Positions 29,430 through 38,417 of a DNA stretch of 64,000 nucleotides are shown piece by piece (positions within the stretch are counted from its first letter, which is position 1; the number at the start of each line of letters is the position of its first letter). The notes under the pieces are model-generated. The model was not told where the DNA came from, did not search any database, and saw only the letters and a program-made list of their open reading frames with translations. Source of the stretch: Sulfuriroseicoccus oceanibius (GTDB lineage Bacteria; Verrucomicrobiota; Verrucomicrobiia; Verrucomicrobiales; SLCJ01). Location: the NCBI RefSeq assembly GCF_010681825.2, contig NZ_CP066776.1, positions 1,302,001-1,366,000 on the forward strand. Direction: 5' to 3'. The translations under genes and the position numbers were made by a program.

Positions 29430-31658
29430 ATGAGCAAAAAAACTGACGGGTTGTATCTTGTTCACATCTCTATTCACGGGCTGATCCGTGGCGGCAATTT
29501 GGAGCTGGGGAGAGATGCTGACACGGGTGGACAGTGTAAGTATGTGCTCGAGTTGGTTGAGGCGCTGGCCGAGCACGAGCGGGTTGGGAAAGTGGATTTG
29601 CTAACGAGGCAGGTGATCGATCCGAAGGTGAGTGTGGATTATGCCAATCCGGTGGAGATTCTGTCCGACGGGGTGAGTATCAAGCGGATTGCAGCAGGGC
29701 CTCGTCGCTATCTGCGAAAGGAGTCGCTTTGGCGGTATCTTGATGCGTTCATCGATCAATCGCTGGTGGCGTTTCGGAAGGCGGAGCGGTTGCCTGATTT
29801 GATCCACGCGCATTATGCTGACGCAGGATATGTGGGGAGTCGGTTGGCGTCGCTGCTGGGGTGTCCGTTTGTTTTTACCGGGCACTCGCTGGGGCGGACC
29901 AAACGGCAGAGCTTGCTTGAGAATAGTTCTGCTGAGGTGATTGAGCGTCGTTACAATTTGAACGCGCGGATTGAGGCGGAGGAGCGGGCGTTGGAGGCGG
30001 CTTCTTTGGTGTGTACCAGCACCCAGCAGGAGATTGAATCGCAGTACGGCGGGTACGAGCATTATGACCCGGCCAGGATGCGGGTGATTCCTCCGGGAGT
30101 GGACTTGTCGCGATTTGCCACGCCGGAGCAGGCGGAGGTGGCACCCAGTGTGGTGGAAAAGGTTGAGCGGTTTTTGAACCATCCCGAACGGCCGACTGTA
30201 TTGGCGATTGCACGCGCGGATGAGAAGAAGAACCTGCGCACACTGGTGAAGGCATTCGGTGAGAGTGAAACTCTGAGGAACCAAGCCAACCTGGTTATTC
30301 TGGCGGGTAACCGTGATAGGATCGCGGATTTGAATCCGGGCGCGCGGAAGGTCTGGAATGAACTGTTACAATTGATCGATCAGTACGATTTGTATGGATC
30401 GGTGGCGATTCCCAAGCAGCATGAGTCCGACGAGGTTCCGAGCTTTTACCGCTATGCGGCGGCGAAGAAGGGTGTGTTTGTCAATTGTGCGCTGACCGAG
30501 GGGTTCGGTCTCACTTTGATCGAAGCGGCTGCCTCCGGGGTGCCTATTCTTGCGACCAATGACGGTGGTCCGCGCGATATCATCGGCAACTGCAGTAACG
30601 GCAAGTTGATCGATCCTCTGGACGTGGATGGGTGGCGCGAGGCACTGGAACAGATCGTGACGGATCGAGATCAATGGCAGCAGTGGTCAGAAAATGGTCT
30701 CAAAGGAGTGCGTGATCACTATTCGTGGAAGAGCCATGTGGACCGTTACATGGAGCAGGCTTCCGGCTTGATCGATAACATCACGCATCCGGACATGATC
30801 CATTCGAAATCGCGCACGGCGATTCCGTTGCAGGATCGGATGATTTTCACCGGCTTGAACGATGAATTGATGGATGGCGATGCGGAGGCGATTGCCGAGT
30901 TGCGTGAGATGATTGAGTCCAACCACACCCGGATAGGGTTTGGTCTGGTGACCGGGCGTACGCTGGACGAGGCCAGGCGGCTCATCGCCGAGTTGAACCT
31001 GCCATCACCGGACGTCTATATCACGCAATTGGGGGCAAGGATTCATTACGGATCGCGTTTCGTGGAGGACACCCAATGGACGCGGCATTTGAGTGACCGC
31101 TGGAAGCCTGACGAGATCCGTGAGGTGATGGACTCGGTGGACGGGCTCACGCCTCAACCCGAGGCGGATCAGCATCGGTTCAAGATTTCCTATTTCTATG
31201 ACGGCTCGATCGCTCCTTCGCGGCGTAAGATACAGCGGATGCTGCGTGAGAGAAAGATTCCGGCCAGGGTGATGTTATCGGATGGGGCGTTTTTGGATAT
31301 CGTGCCGTTGCGGTCTGGCAAGGGGCATGCGGTGAGGTATGTGGCGATGCGCTGGGACCTACCCTTTGACCGGGTCTTGTTTTATGCGCGGCGAGGAAGT
31401 GATCACGGCGCGCTGTCTGGGCATTTCCTGAGTGTTTTGGGGGCGGATCATGCGCCCGAATTGGAGCGATCCGAGCATTTGCCGCGGGTGTATCTGGCGC
31501 AGCAGCCGAATTTCCGCGGGTTGATAGAAGGGATCCACGCCTATCAGTTTACGACGGATGTGAGGGTGCCGGAGAGCGCGAAGGGAACGGATGACCCGAG
31601 TGAGACCGATGCCGTGTTGAGTGCCGATATTGTGGCCCATTGTTCCGATAACGAATAG
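29430..31658 (+). CDS. sps: Sucrose-phosphate synthase with degenerate phosphatase-like C-terminal domain
   Basis: 742 residues from the ATG at 29430. The first 470 residues are a GT4/GT-B glycosyltransferase: H-I-S-I-H-G-L-I-R-G and D-A-D-T-G-G-Q near the start, T-G-H-S-L-G-R in the middle, E-G-F-G-L-T-L-I-E-A-A as the nucleotide-sugar-binding motif. These match sucrose-phosphate synthases, which join UDP-glucose (or GDP/ADP-glucose) to fructose 6-phosphate. Residues about 490-715 resemble sucrose phosphatase but have lost the catalytic aspartates (F-T-G-L-N-D instead of D-x-D-x-T), so this tail is probably structural. The active phosphatase is encoded immediately upstream. Confidence 0.92.
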   Translation: MSKKTDGLYLVHISIHGLIRGGNLELGRDADTGGQCKYVLELVEALAEHERVGKVDLLTRQVIDPKVSVDYANPVEILSDGVSIKRIAAGPRRYLRKESLWRYLDAFIDQSLVAFRKAERLPDLIHAHYADAGYVGSRLASLLGCPFVFTGHSLGRTKRQSLLENSSAEVIERRYNLNARIEAEERALEAASLVCTSTQQEIESQYGGYEHYDPARMRVIPPGVDLSRFATPEQAEVAPSVVEKVERFLNHPERPTVLAIARADEKKNLRTLVKAFGESETLRNQANLVILAGNRDRIADLNPGARKVWNELLQLIDQYDLYGSVAIPKQHESDEVPSFYRYAAAKKGVFVNCALTEGFGLTLIEAAASGVPILATNDGGPRDIIGNCSNGKLIDPLDVDGWREALEQIVTDRDQWQQWSENGLKGVRDHYSWKSHVDRYMEQASGLIDNITHPDMIHSKSRTAIPLQDRMIFTGLNDELMDGDAEAIAELREMIESNHTRIGFGLVTGRTLDEARRLIAELNLPSPDVYITQLGARIHYGSRFVEDTQWTRHLSDRWKPDEIREVMDSVDGLTPQPEADQHRFKISYFYDGSIAPSRRKIQRMLRERKIPARVMLSDGAFLDIVPLRSGKGHAVRYVAMRWDLPFDRVLFYARRGSDHGALSGHFLSVLGADHAPELERSEHLPRVYLAQQPNFRGLIEGIHAYQFTTDVRVPESAKGTDDPSETDAVLSADIVAHCSDNE

Positions 31659-31688
31659 CAGAACCAGACAACTAAAGTAGAATTGGAT

Positions 31689-32621
31689 ATGCAAATGTTA
31701 GATCAATCGCAGGCGGGGCTGCTTGGAGGAATAGAGGCAGGGGGGACGAAGTTTGTTTGTGCGGTGGGATCTGCTCCTGACCAGATATTGCAGCAGGAGA
31801 CGTTTCCCACGGAGGACCCTGAAACGACGATGCGCAATGTGGTGGGCTTTTTTAAGGGCGCGCAAGAGCGGCATGGTGTGATCGAGGCGGTGGGGATCGG
31901 GACGTTTGGTCCGGCGGACATTCATGTGAAGTCACCGGGCTACGGGTCGATTTTGCAAACGCCGAAGGAGCACTGGGAGGGAGCGAACATCGTGACCTCG
32001 TTGTTGGATGGGTTGGGATGTCGGATTCCCGTCGCCTTTGACACGGATGTGAATGCGGCGGCTGTGGGGGAGTCCGAGTACGGAGCAGGTCGGCAGTACC
32101 GCAACCTGGCGTATGTGACGATAGGTACGGGAATTGGCGGCGGCGTGTTGATCGACGGCAAACCGCTGCACGGAAGGATGCATCCGGAGATCGGGCATAT
32201 GTCCGTACCTGATCTGGAGCATCTGGTGGGGAAGGACACGAATGTTTGCCCGTTTCATGGGTCCTGCCTTGAGGGGCGGGCTTCTGGGACGGCGATCCGA
32301 GCGCGCTGGGGAGTGCCGGGCAATGAGCTGCCGGCGGATCATCCAGCGTGGGATTTGCAGGCGCAGTACTTGGCGCACGGCGCTGTGGGGATCACAGCTG
32401 CCTGGTCACCGGATTTGATTATTTTCGGAGGCGGCGTGTCCCAACAGGAAGGCCTGATGGACCGGGTGCGGGGGCATTTTGAGAAGTTGGCCGGTGGGTA
32501 TTGGTCGCTACCGCCGCTGGACGTGTATTTGCAGACGCCGGAGCTGAACCAACAGGCGGGGATCGTGGGGGCGCTGACGCTGGCGGGGCGGTTGTTGGAC
32601 CCGGACCGGACCAATCATTGA
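31689..32621 (+). CDS. ROK-family fructokinase
   Basis: About 310 residues. The ATP-binding motif is G-G-I-E-A-G-G-T-K; the catalytic Asp lies in F-D-T-D-V-N-A-A; the glycine-rich sugar site is I-G-T-G-I-G-G-G. The zinc site H-P-E-I-G-H plus C-P-F-H-G-S-C-L-E-G is characteristic of ROK fructokinases. It returns fructose from sucrose cleavage to fructose 6-phosphate. It sits between sucrose-phosphate synthase and amylosucrase, matching the sucrose clusters known from methylotrophs. Start codons at 31683 (TTG), 31689 and 31695 are all possible; the first ATG was chosen. Confidence 0.92.
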   Translation: MQMLDQSQAGLLGGIEAGGTKFVCAVGSAPDQILQQETFPTEDPETTMRNVVGFFKGAQERHGVIEAVGIGTFGPADIHVKSPGYGSILQTPKEHWEGANIVTSLLDGLGCRIPVAFDTDVNAAAVGESEYGAGRQYRNLAYVTIGTGIGGGVLIDGKPLHGRMHPEIGHMSVPDLEHLVGKDTNVCPFHGSCLEGRASGTAIRARWGVPGNELPADHPAWDLQAQYLAHGAVGITAAWSPDLIIFGGGVSQQEGLMDRVRGHFEKLAGGYWSLPPLDVYLQTPELNQQAGIVGALTLAGRLLDPDRTNH

Positions 32622-32662
32622 ACCATTAAGAACGAATAACCTGATAGATAGAGAGGAACGTA

Positions 32663-34621
32663 GTGCTTCACGATCAAACCAAGTATGACCGTACGATGCG
32701 ACGCCTTCGCGGGATGTTGGAGTCGCGATTTGCCGAGCAGAAGGAAACGTGTGAGATCGAGCAGAAGGAGAACTGTGAGTGGGAAGCCTTCATGATCCGG
32801 CTCGAGGAACGGTTTCCTCATTTGCTGGATCAGTTGTTGGAGTTGTACGGCTCGAACTTTGATTTCTACTATCATCTCGAGCGCTTGGTTGAGATCATGG
32901 GGGCTGCTTTCCTGCAGCGGTCACCGCAGCTGAAGATATCGGATGCGATGCGCGAAGCCGACCCGCATTGGTTCCAGCGCGGGCATCTGATCGGTGCCAT
33001 GGCTTACGTGGATTTGTTTGCCAACGATCTGGTGGATCTGCGCAAGCACATCCCCTATCTACAGGAACTGGGCATCACCTACCTGCATTTGATGCCGGTG
33101 TACAAAACGCCGGATGGTGATGACGACGGCGGCTATGCGGTGAGCAGTTACCGTGAGCTCGATCCGACACTCGGAACCATCGATGAACTGAAGACTCTCG
33201 CGGATGAACTGAGGGAGAAGGGGATTTCGCTCGTGCTCGACTTTATCTTCAACCACACCTCGGACGAGCACGAGTGGGCGCAGCGGGCCAAGGCGTCGAG
33301 TGAGGACTATCAGGACTACTATTTTATGTTCGACTCACGGCGCGAGCCGGACGAATACGAGAAGCATTTGCGCACGATTTTCCCTGAGGAGCATCCGGGA
33401 AGCTTCACGTATATCAACCGCTTGAAAAAGTGGGTGTGGACGACCTTCCATACCTACCAGTGGGATTTGAATTACCGCAACCCGGAGGTCTTCAATGCGA
33501 TGGTGGCGGAGATGCTGCATTTGGCGAACCTGGGCGTGGACGTGCTGCGACTCGATGCGGTGCCGTTCTGTTGGAAAGAGAAGGGCACGGGGTGCGAGAA
33601 CCTGCCTGAGGCGCATTTGGTGATCCGTGCCTTCAATTCGGTGGCGTCGGTGGTGGCGCCCGGAGTGGTGTTCAAGTCCGAGGCGATTGTCGCGCCGGAT
33701 GAAATCAGCAAATACATCAGTCCGGAGGAGTGTCAGGTTTCCTACAATCCCTTGTTGATGGCGTTGCTGTGGGAGTCACTGGCGACCCGTGATGTGAAGC
33801 TGCTCAAGCACTCGATGAAGAAGCGTTTCCACATCGACGCGGGCTGCGCGTGGATCAATTATGTGCGCTCGCACGATGATATCGGCTGGGGCTTCGACAA
33901 CTTGGATGCGGAGGAGTTGGGGATGAACCCACACGACCACCGCAACTTCCTCAATCAGTTCTTTTTTGGGCGGCATGAGGCGAGCTTTGCCGAGGGTGAG
34001 CCATTTCAAGAGGACGCGGTGACCGGGGATGCACGGGTTTCGGGGACTTGTGCCTCTCTGTGTGGGCTAGGGCGTGCCCTGAAGTCCGGGGATGAGGCGG
34101 AGGTGCGCAAAGCGATCGACAGGATCTTGCTGATCCATGGTGTGATCTTCACGATTGGCGGGATTCCTTTGATCTATTTGGGCGATGAGATCGGGATGCT
34201 CAACGACCACTCATACCAGAAGGATTTGGAGAAAGAGGGGGATTCACGCTGGTTGCACCGACCTAAGTTTGATTGGGAAAAGGCGGAGCTGCGCAATGTC
34301 GAAGGGACTCCTGAGTACGACATCTACCACGGGTTGCTGCGCTTTGTGCGATTGCGAGGAAGTAACCCGGCGATCGCCAGCGGCGACACCGATATGGTCG
34401 AAACCGGAAACCCTCATGTGTTCGGCTACTTCCGTACCAACAGCGAACAGAGCGTGCTTTGTTTGGCGAACTTCAGTGAATCGGTGCAAGTCGTCGAGGG
34501 GCGCAGGTTGCGCCAGCTTGGTCTGAAGAAGGCGTTGGTGGATCTGGTCAACGGGCGGTCGGTCATTGCATCGCATACGCTGGAGTTGGCTCCTTACCAA
34601 TTTGCGGCGCTACTTGGATGA
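32663..34621 (+). CDS. ams: Amylosucrase (GH13)
   Basis: 652 residues, the usual amylosucrase length, from a GTG start preceded by GAGAGGAA. The N-terminal helical domain is followed by the (beta/alpha)8 barrel: D-V-L-R-L-D-A-V-P-F holds the nucleophile Asp, F-K-S-E-A-I-V the acid/base Glu and V-R-S-H-D-D-I-G the transition-state Asp. The amylosucrase-type N-terminus (R-L-E-E-R-F-P-H-L) is clear. It cleaves sucrose, building an alpha-1,4-glucan and releasing fructose for the upstream fructokinase. A sucrose hydrolase activity cannot be excluded from sequence alone. Confidence 0.93.
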   Translation: MLHDQTKYDRTMRRLRGMLESRFAEQKETCEIEQKENCEWEAFMIRLEERFPHLLDQLLELYGSNFDFYYHLERLVEIMGAAFLQRSPQLKISDAMREADPHWFQRGHLIGAMAYVDLFANDLVDLRKHIPYLQELGITYLHLMPVYKTPDGDDDGGYAVSSYRELDPTLGTIDELKTLADELREKGISLVLDFIFNHTSDEHEWAQRAKASSEDYQDYYFMFDSRREPDEYEKHLRTIFPEEHPGSFTYINRLKKWVWTTFHTYQWDLNYRNPEVFNAMVAEMLHLANLGVDVLRLDAVPFCWKEKGTGCENLPEAHLVIRAFNSVASVVAPGVVFKSEAIVAPDEISKYISPEECQVSYNPLLMALLWESLATRDVKLLKHSMKKRFHIDAGCAWINYVRSHDDIGWGFDNLDAEELGMNPHDHRNFLNQFFFGRHEASFAEGEPFQEDAVTGDARVSGTCASLCGLGRALKSGDEAEVRKAIDRILLIHGVIFTIGGIPLIYLGDEIGMLNDHSYQKDLEKEGDSRWLHRPKFDWEKAELRNVEGTPEYDIYHGLLRFVRLRGSNPAIASGDTDMVETGNPHVFGYFRTNSEQSVLCLANFSESVQVVEGRRLRQLGLKKALVDLVNGRSVIASHTLELAPYQFAALLG

Positions 34622-34743
34622 TTTGTGAGGCTTTCTCTCGGGTTGATTAGTCGGTTTCACCGCTTAGGAGTATCTGCTACCGTAGTCCGCCCGCTTTGCG
34701 ATCGAGGTGGGGCACGACGACCATCGCCAACCCAAGATTTCCC

Positions 34744-35979
34744 ATGCCAGGTTCCCGTCCACGCGTTCCCGCCAAATTCAACCCGCATCCATTTGCCTAT
34801 CATGAGGAAGTGGAGCTTCAGATCCATTCGCTGACCAATCTTGGGGTGGGCGTGGCGCGCCATGGCGAGGATCAGTGGGTCGTGTTCGTTCCATTCGCGC
34901 TGCCGGGTGAGACGGTGCTGGCGCGCATTTTCCGCAACCATAAGAGCTACTCGGAAGCGGACTTGGTGCGGGTGATCGATCCTTCGCCGAACCGGGTGGA
35001 GCCTGTTTGTCCGTTGTTTGGAACCTGTGGTGGTTGCCAGTACCAGAACTTCAAGTACTCCGAGCAGTTGGTGTGGAAGCGCCGACAAGTCGAAGAGTTG
35101 CTACAGCGGATGGTGGGTATTGAGGCGGAAGTGCAGCCGGTGATCGCCTCGCCGAAGGAGTATCACTACCGCTCCAAGCTGACGCCGCACTTCCAAAAGC
35201 CACGCTGTGGTGAGCTGAGTGAAATCGGGTTCCTGAAGCAGGGCCGGCGTTACGATCTGGTGGACGTGGAGAGCTGCCCGATCGCGATGGACCAGATCAA
35301 CGAGCGGTTGATCGGTGTGCGGGCGGATGTGCGCTCCCGCGGGTCTTCTTTCAAACGTGGTGCCACCTTGTTGCTGCGCGCTGACAAGAATACCGTCCAT
35401 ACCGAGTCCGACGCTATTGCCGAGGAGGATGTGGAAGGTGTGACCTTCCGCTTCAAGGCAGGCGAGTTCTTCCAGAACAACCCTTACATCCTGCCGAAGT
35501 TCACCAGCTTCGTGCGTGAACAGGCAGCAGCAGGCGGAAACAAGTATCTCATCGACGCTTACTGTGGCAGCGGACTCTTCGGATTGACCTCGGCGCGTGC
35601 GTTCGATCAGGTCGCGGGGATCGAAGTCAGTGAGGCCGCGATTGATTGGGCGAAAGCCAATGCCAAGGCCAATGGCATCGAGAACGTGCGCTTCATCAAC
35701 GGCAGTGCCGAAGCAATTTTCCAGGATGTTCAGTTCCCTGGCAGCGAGACGACGGTGATCATTGATCCGCCGCGGAAGGGAAGTAATCAGATGTTCATCG
35801 ACCAGCTGCAGGCGTTTGGTCCGTCGCGGGTGGTCTATGTGAGCTGCAACCCGGCCACGCAGATGCGGGATTTGAAGGAGTTCCTGGAAATTGGCTACGA
35901 AATTGAGAATGTGCAGCCGTTCGACCTTTTCCCTCAAACCCGCCATCTTGAGTGCATCGTGACGCTGCGGAAAGCGTGA
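34744..35979 (+). CDS. rlmD: 23S rRNA (uracil-5-)-methyltransferase, RlmD/RumA type
   Basis: 411 residues. An N-terminal TRAM-like OB fold (G-V-G-V-A-R, F-V-P-F-A-L-P-G-E-T) precedes a 4Fe-4S site (C-P-L-F-G-T-C-G-G-C and a later S-C-P-I-A). The SAM-binding domain has D-A-Y-C-G-S-G-L-F-G, and the catalytic nucleophile is Cys in V-S-C-N-P-A-T. The combination of TRAM and Fe-S cluster favours RlmD over RlmC or TrmA, but the exact target uridine is inferred. The frame extends upstream to a TTG at 34696; the ATG at 34744 was preferred. Confidence 0.88.
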   Translation: MPGSRPRVPAKFNPHPFAYHEEVELQIHSLTNLGVGVARHGEDQWVVFVPFALPGETVLARIFRNHKSYSEADLVRVIDPSPNRVEPVCPLFGTCGGCQYQNFKYSEQLVWKRRQVEELLQRMVGIEAEVQPVIASPKEYHYRSKLTPHFQKPRCGELSEIGFLKQGRRYDLVDVESCPIAMDQINERLIGVRADVRSRGSSFKRGATLLLRADKNTVHTESDAIAEEDVEGVTFRFKAGEFFQNNPYILPKFTSFVREQAAAGGNKYLIDAYCGSGLFGLTSARAFDQVAGIEVSEAAIDWAKANAKANGIENVRFINGSAEAIFQDVQFPGSETTVIIDPPRKGSNQMFIDQLQAFGPSRVVYVSCNPATQMRDLKEFLEIGYEIENVQPFDLFPQTRHLECIVTLRKA

Positions 35980-36111
35980 TTTTCGACGAACTCCGGCGCG
36001 AGCCTTGGTTTCACCTTGGTTGGAGGTGGGTGTGGTTTTGAATGTGGCTCATTATTAATGGGTTGTGGGTGTTGATTGTTCGGTTTTGTTGAATGATTTT
36101 ATGCTAAAATC

Positions 36112-36292
36112 GGTGATTATTTTTCAACGATTTCCCTGCCTGCGGCGTTATACATATAGAGCGTGATTGACTCTTTGGCCGAGCTGCAAAGCGAAGTTGG
36201 GGAGCTGAAAAACCGCTCTCAACTGTGTTGAGGTTGATGGAGTTGAGGGTCGGTCCCATGGATGGAGGAATCGGGACCGGCCCTCATTTTTT
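36112..36292 (+). ncRNA. Possible small RNA transcription unit
   Basis: The 376-bp gap between rlmD and the MBL gene has a promoter-like pair (TTGTTC at 36076-36081, 18-bp spacer, TATGCT at 36100-36105) and ends in the strong terminator at 36245-36292. The roughly 180-nt interval contains short internal hairpins such as CTCAACTGTGTTGAG. The only open frame is a 22-codon GTG-initiated stretch (36163-36231) without convincing coding character. An sRNA is a guess; it could equally be a long untranslated region of rlmD. Confidence 0.25.
36245..36292 (+). terminator. Strong Rho-independent terminator
   Basis: A 13-bp stem with one G-T pair (36245-36257 with 36273-36285) followed by ATTTTTT. It lies about 265 bp past rlmD and just before the next gene, so it may end either rlmD or a separate small transcript. 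Confidence 0.92.
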
Positions 36293-36355
36293 GTGCTCAA
36301 ATGTAGGGCTGGAGTGGCTTGCGCAGGTGGCGCTGCTTTGATTCAATCGCAGGCC

Positions 36356-37183
36356 ATGGCTAGATTGGACCACGCACTCGAAGATGATTACGAGGATGTC
36401 TTGCGCAAGGCGGCGCATGGGCATGGCGAGGACGCGGCGTCGCTCGCAGAGCGGGCGGGGATCGATGAAGAGGTGGTGGCTGCGGCCTTTGCAGGTAGGG
36501 AAGGATCTCCAGATGTGCTGCGCTTGTTGGCGCCTTTGGTCGGCTTGGACGCCGGAAGGTTGGTTGCGCTGGCTCGAGGAAGCTACGTGCCGCAGGCGGA
36601 TTTGCCGGATGGGGTCGCGGAAGTCTCGATGGACTTTCATGGCCTGCCTGTACACGCATGGTTGGTGGAGGATCCTGCCAATCCGAAAGACGTGATAGCG
36701 ATCGATACAGGGATCCGTCCGGAGCCTCTTTTGAATGCGTTGGTGCATGGCGGCTTTAATTTGAAGGCGATCTTCATCACTCACATGGATCCAGATCATG
36801 TGGGGGGCGTGGAGGGCGTGCTGGAGAAGTTCCCGGAAGCGGAATTGTGGTCGCCAGAGGGAGAGGGCTATGCGCCCGGTCGGCATTTTCAGGCCGGGGA
36901 TGTGTTTGCCTTTGGTGGGCTGAAGCTGAAGATGATTTCGTCCCGCGGGCATGGTCCGGCGGCGGTGAGTATTGCCGTCGAGGGATTGGATGCTCCGGTG
37001 GTGATGGTGGGCGACGCGATCTTCGCGGGATCGATCGGGCGGCCGCGGCATGGCTTGGAGTTGGCGTTGCGCGAGATCCGGGAAAACCTGCTCAGCTTGC
37101 CGTCACGGACGGTTTTGTGTCCCGGTCATGGCGCGTTGACCACGGTGGGGCAGGAGCTTGCGCACAACCCGTTCTTTGGGTGA
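36356..37183 (+). CDS. Metallo-beta-lactamase-fold hydrolase with N-terminal helical domain
   Basis: 275 residues from the ATG at 36356 (the frame is open to 36293, within the terminator tail). The first 70 residues are helical and resemble a degenerate XRE-type helix-turn-helix (L-A-E-R-A-G-I-D-E-E-V-V-A-A-A-F-A-G). The rest is an MBL fold. The metal motif is T-H-M-D-P-D-H-V-G-G, that is H-x-D-x-D-H, where most hydrolases have H-x-H-x-D-H. Later metal ligands appear as S-R-G-H-G and V-M-V-G-D-A-I, and C-P-G-H-G at the end. The substrate is unknown. Confidence 0.82.
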   Translation: MARLDHALEDDYEDVLRKAAHGHGEDAASLAERAGIDEEVVAAAFAGREGSPDVLRLLAPLVGLDAGRLVALARGSYVPQADLPDGVAEVSMDFHGLPVHAWLVEDPANPKDVIAIDTGIRPEPLLNALVHGGFNLKAIFITHMDPDHVGGVEGVLEKFPEAELWSPEGEGYAPGRHFQAGDVFAFGGLKLKMISSRGHGPAAVSIAVEGLDAPVVMVGDAIFAGSIGRPRHGLELALREIRENLLSLPSRTVLCPGHGALTTVGQELAHNPFFG

Positions 37184-37330
37184 CGAAGCAGGGGGGCGTT
37201 GGCTTGTGCGGATTTTTGAGAATTTGCGCACGGCATGGTGCGGATTTCTTGGTTCCCGCTGGTGATTCCATGCATTCGCCTGTGGTGGATTGACCCTTAT
37301 GGCTCGGGCAGGTTTGTTGGCCCCGAAATC

Positions 37331-38413
37331 ATGGTCAACATCGCAGACTCCCCCGGTGCTCAGAAGCTCGTCGACGACCCCTTTGGATCGCGCCCGTACC
37401 TAGTTTTTTGGGAGGTGACCCGAGCCTGTGCGTTAGCTTGCAAGCATTGCCGGGCGGTGGCTCAGCCGAAGCGTCATCCGGACGAACTGACGAGCGAGGA
37501 GGCCGAGCGATTGGTCGATCAGTTGGCTGAACTGTCACCTCCGATGTTGATTCTGACCGGCGGCGACCCGCTGATGCGACTGGATGTGCTGCAGATTGCC
37601 CAGCGTGCCGACGAGCGGGGAATGCGAGTGGGGCTGAGTCCCGCAGCGACCGCCCGGTTGAGCAACTATGACTTTGATGTGATCCGTCAGGCCGGCGTGT
37701 CGAGCATGTCGCTCAGCCTGGATGGAGCCACTCGGGAGACCCATGATGCATTCCGCGGCGTGAAGGGAACCTTTGACCGCACGATCGATGCCGTTCACCG
37801 AGCCAAGGCGGCGGGATTGTCGGTGCAGATCAATACAACGCTGACAGCGCACAACTTGGATGAGTTCGATGCCTTCCGTGATCTGATGTTCGAGCTTGAG
37901 CCGTCGATGTGGAGTGTGTTCATCCTGGTGCCGACCGGACGTGCGGGCGTGGTGGACATGCCGTCTGCGGATGCATTGGAGAGTGTGTTCGAGCGGATGG
38001 CGGACTTGGTGGGCAAGGCACCGTTTGGGATCAAGACCACCGAGGGGCATCACTTCCGGCGCGTGCTGGCGCAGCGCGGACATGGCGGCCAGCGAGGGCG
38101 TCAGGGGATGCGCACCCCGCTGGGGATCCGCGACGGGCGTGGCGTGATGTTCATTTCCCACACCGGTGTGGTGAGCCCGAGCGGCTTCCTGCCGGCGGAC
38201 TGCGGCAATGTGCGCGACGTGCACCCGGCGGAGGTTTACCGCGAGCACCCGCTTTTTGTGTCGCTGCGGGACTCCGACGCATTGGGCGGCAAGTGTGGCC
38301 GCTGTGAGTTTAGAACGATTTGTGGCGGGTCGCGTGCCCGTGCCTACGGGGTGACAGGCGACATGTTTGCCGCCGAGCCAGCCTGCTCCTATCAACCAAA
38401 ATCTACGAGATAA
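37331..38413 (+). CDS. Radical SAM/SPASM protein of the TIGR04053 type (AhbD-like)
   Basis: 360 residues from the ATG at 37331. The radical SAM cluster motif is C-A-L-A-C-K-H-C in an N-terminal E-V-T-R-A-C context, with G-G-D-P-L-M as the SAM-contacting motif. A C-terminal SPASM-type auxiliary cluster is seen in C-G-R-C-E-F-R-T-I-C-G-G-S-R-A-R-A-Y. The sequence agrees with the TIGR04053 group, related to the Fe-coproporphyrin decarboxylase AhbD. The AhbC-like gene follows 4 bp later. Together they suggest the last steps of siroheme-dependent heme synthesis (inference). Confidence 0.82.
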   Translation: MVNIADSPGAQKLVDDPFGSRPYLVFWEVTRACALACKHCRAVAQPKRHPDELTSEEAERLVDQLAELSPPMLILTGGDPLMRLDVLQIAQRADERGMRVGLSPAATARLSNYDFDVIRQAGVSSMSLSLDGATRETHDAFRGVKGTFDRTIDAVHRAKAAGLSVQINTTLTAHNLDEFDAFRDLMFELEPSMWSVFILVPTGRAGVVDMPSADALESVFERMADLVGKAPFGIKTTEGHHFRRVLAQRGHGGQRGRQGMRTPLGIRDGRGVMFISHTGVVSPSGFLPADCGNVRDVHPAEVYREHPLFVSLRDSDALGGKCGRCEFRTICGGSRARAYGVTGDMFAAEPACSYQPKSTR

Positions 38414-38417
38414 TCCG

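Noticed and set aside
36112-36292. 6S RNA
   Set aside because: Length and terminator fit, but no long closing stem with a central bubble could be built between the 5' and 3' halves.
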